A stretch of 13,154 bases of DNA. It comes from Comamonadaceae bacterium (GTDB lineage: Bacteria; Pseudomonadota; Gammaproteobacteria; Burkholderiales; Burkholderiaceae_C). The position numbers and the translations under genes are program-made. This document shows positions 13,104 through 13,154 of the stretch, one piece after another. Positions within the stretch are counted from its first letter, which is position 1. The number at the start of each line of letters is the position of its first letter. The notes below the pieces were generated by a model. It had not been told where the DNA came from. It searched no databases and saw only the letters and a list, made by a program, of their open reading frames with translations. Location: contig JAAFHN010000026.1 in NCBI GenBank assembly GCA_013298415.1, positions 1-13,154 of the forward strand. The letters are read 5' to 3'.

Positions 13104-13154
13104 TTCTCGGTTGTTCAGCGCAGCGAGCGAAGCAAAGCTGCGAAACAACGGAGG
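13104..13154. repeat. Imperfect inverted repeat at the right edge
   Basis: GTTGTT (13110-13115) with the following AGCGCAGC pairs with GCTGCG and AACAAC (13144-13149), with one or two unpaired bases. It resembles the ends of extragenic palindromic repeats and may run past the window. Confidence 0.4.

Noticed and set aside
12638..13148. Short open frames of 63-115 codons downstream of cphE on both strands.
   Set aside because: They overlap hairpin repeats and the terminator, lack ribosome sites and have low-complexity translations.

Overview
The window looks like a chromosomal segment of a GC-rich betaproteobacterium, most likely Burkholderiales of the Comamonadaceae kind. That placement is an inference from the GC-rich codon usage, the resemblance of the proteins to families as I know them in that group, and Burkholderiales-style hairpin repeats between genes. 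No RNA gene, transposase, integrase or CRISPR array is visible.

Layout. (1) 2-739: the 3' end of a flavin-containing monooxygenase gene cut by the window edge. (2) 744-1055: a gene-free element bounded by long inverted repeats, with a REP-like hairpin inside. (3) 1056-2767: a divergent pair, an Lrp/AsnC regulator and ornithine cyclodeaminase (ornithine to proline plus ammonia). (4) 2781-2972: a second inverted-repeat element related in parts to the first, so the pair is bracketed by related repeats. (5) 2983-3993: an RpiR/SIS-family regulator read leftward. (6) 4178-8329: a tight five-gene operon read rightward, in the order binding protein, permease, permease, M14-type zinc hydrolase, ATPase. 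(7) 8523-11258: a TonB-dependent outer-membrane receptor. (8) 11460-12740: a cyanophycinase with a twin-arginine export signal. (9) 12741-13154: no gene, only hairpin repeats and a terminator.

Main reading. Genes 6-8 together make a scavenging route for cyanophycin, the multi-L-arginyl-poly-L-aspartate reserve polymer of cyanobacteria and some other bacteria. The exported cyanophycinase would cut the polymer to beta-Asp-Arg dipeptides. The TonB-dependent receptor is the candidate route across the outer membrane. The ABC transporter, which has exactly the gene order of the Pseudomonas aeruginosa aotJQMOP operon, would carry the dipeptide into the cytoplasm. The M14 enzyme in the aotO position matches CphZ, the cyanophycin dipeptide hydrolase, and would release Asp and Arg. 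Ornithine made from Arg by an enzyme not in this window could be turned to proline by the ornithine cyclodeaminase. No cyanophycin synthetase (cphA) is present here, which fits use of polymer made by others rather than storage.

The individual enzyme families are known. Less ordinary are the combination in one locus of a Tat-exported cyanophycinase with an extra C-terminal region, an adjacent TonB-dependent receptor, a diverged ligand pocket in the binding protein, and control by a SIS-domain regulator rather than ArgR. A promoter and TGAAA/TTTCA half-sites between the regulator and the operon support local control. Everything about the substrate is inferred from sequence and gene order, without any search or experiment.
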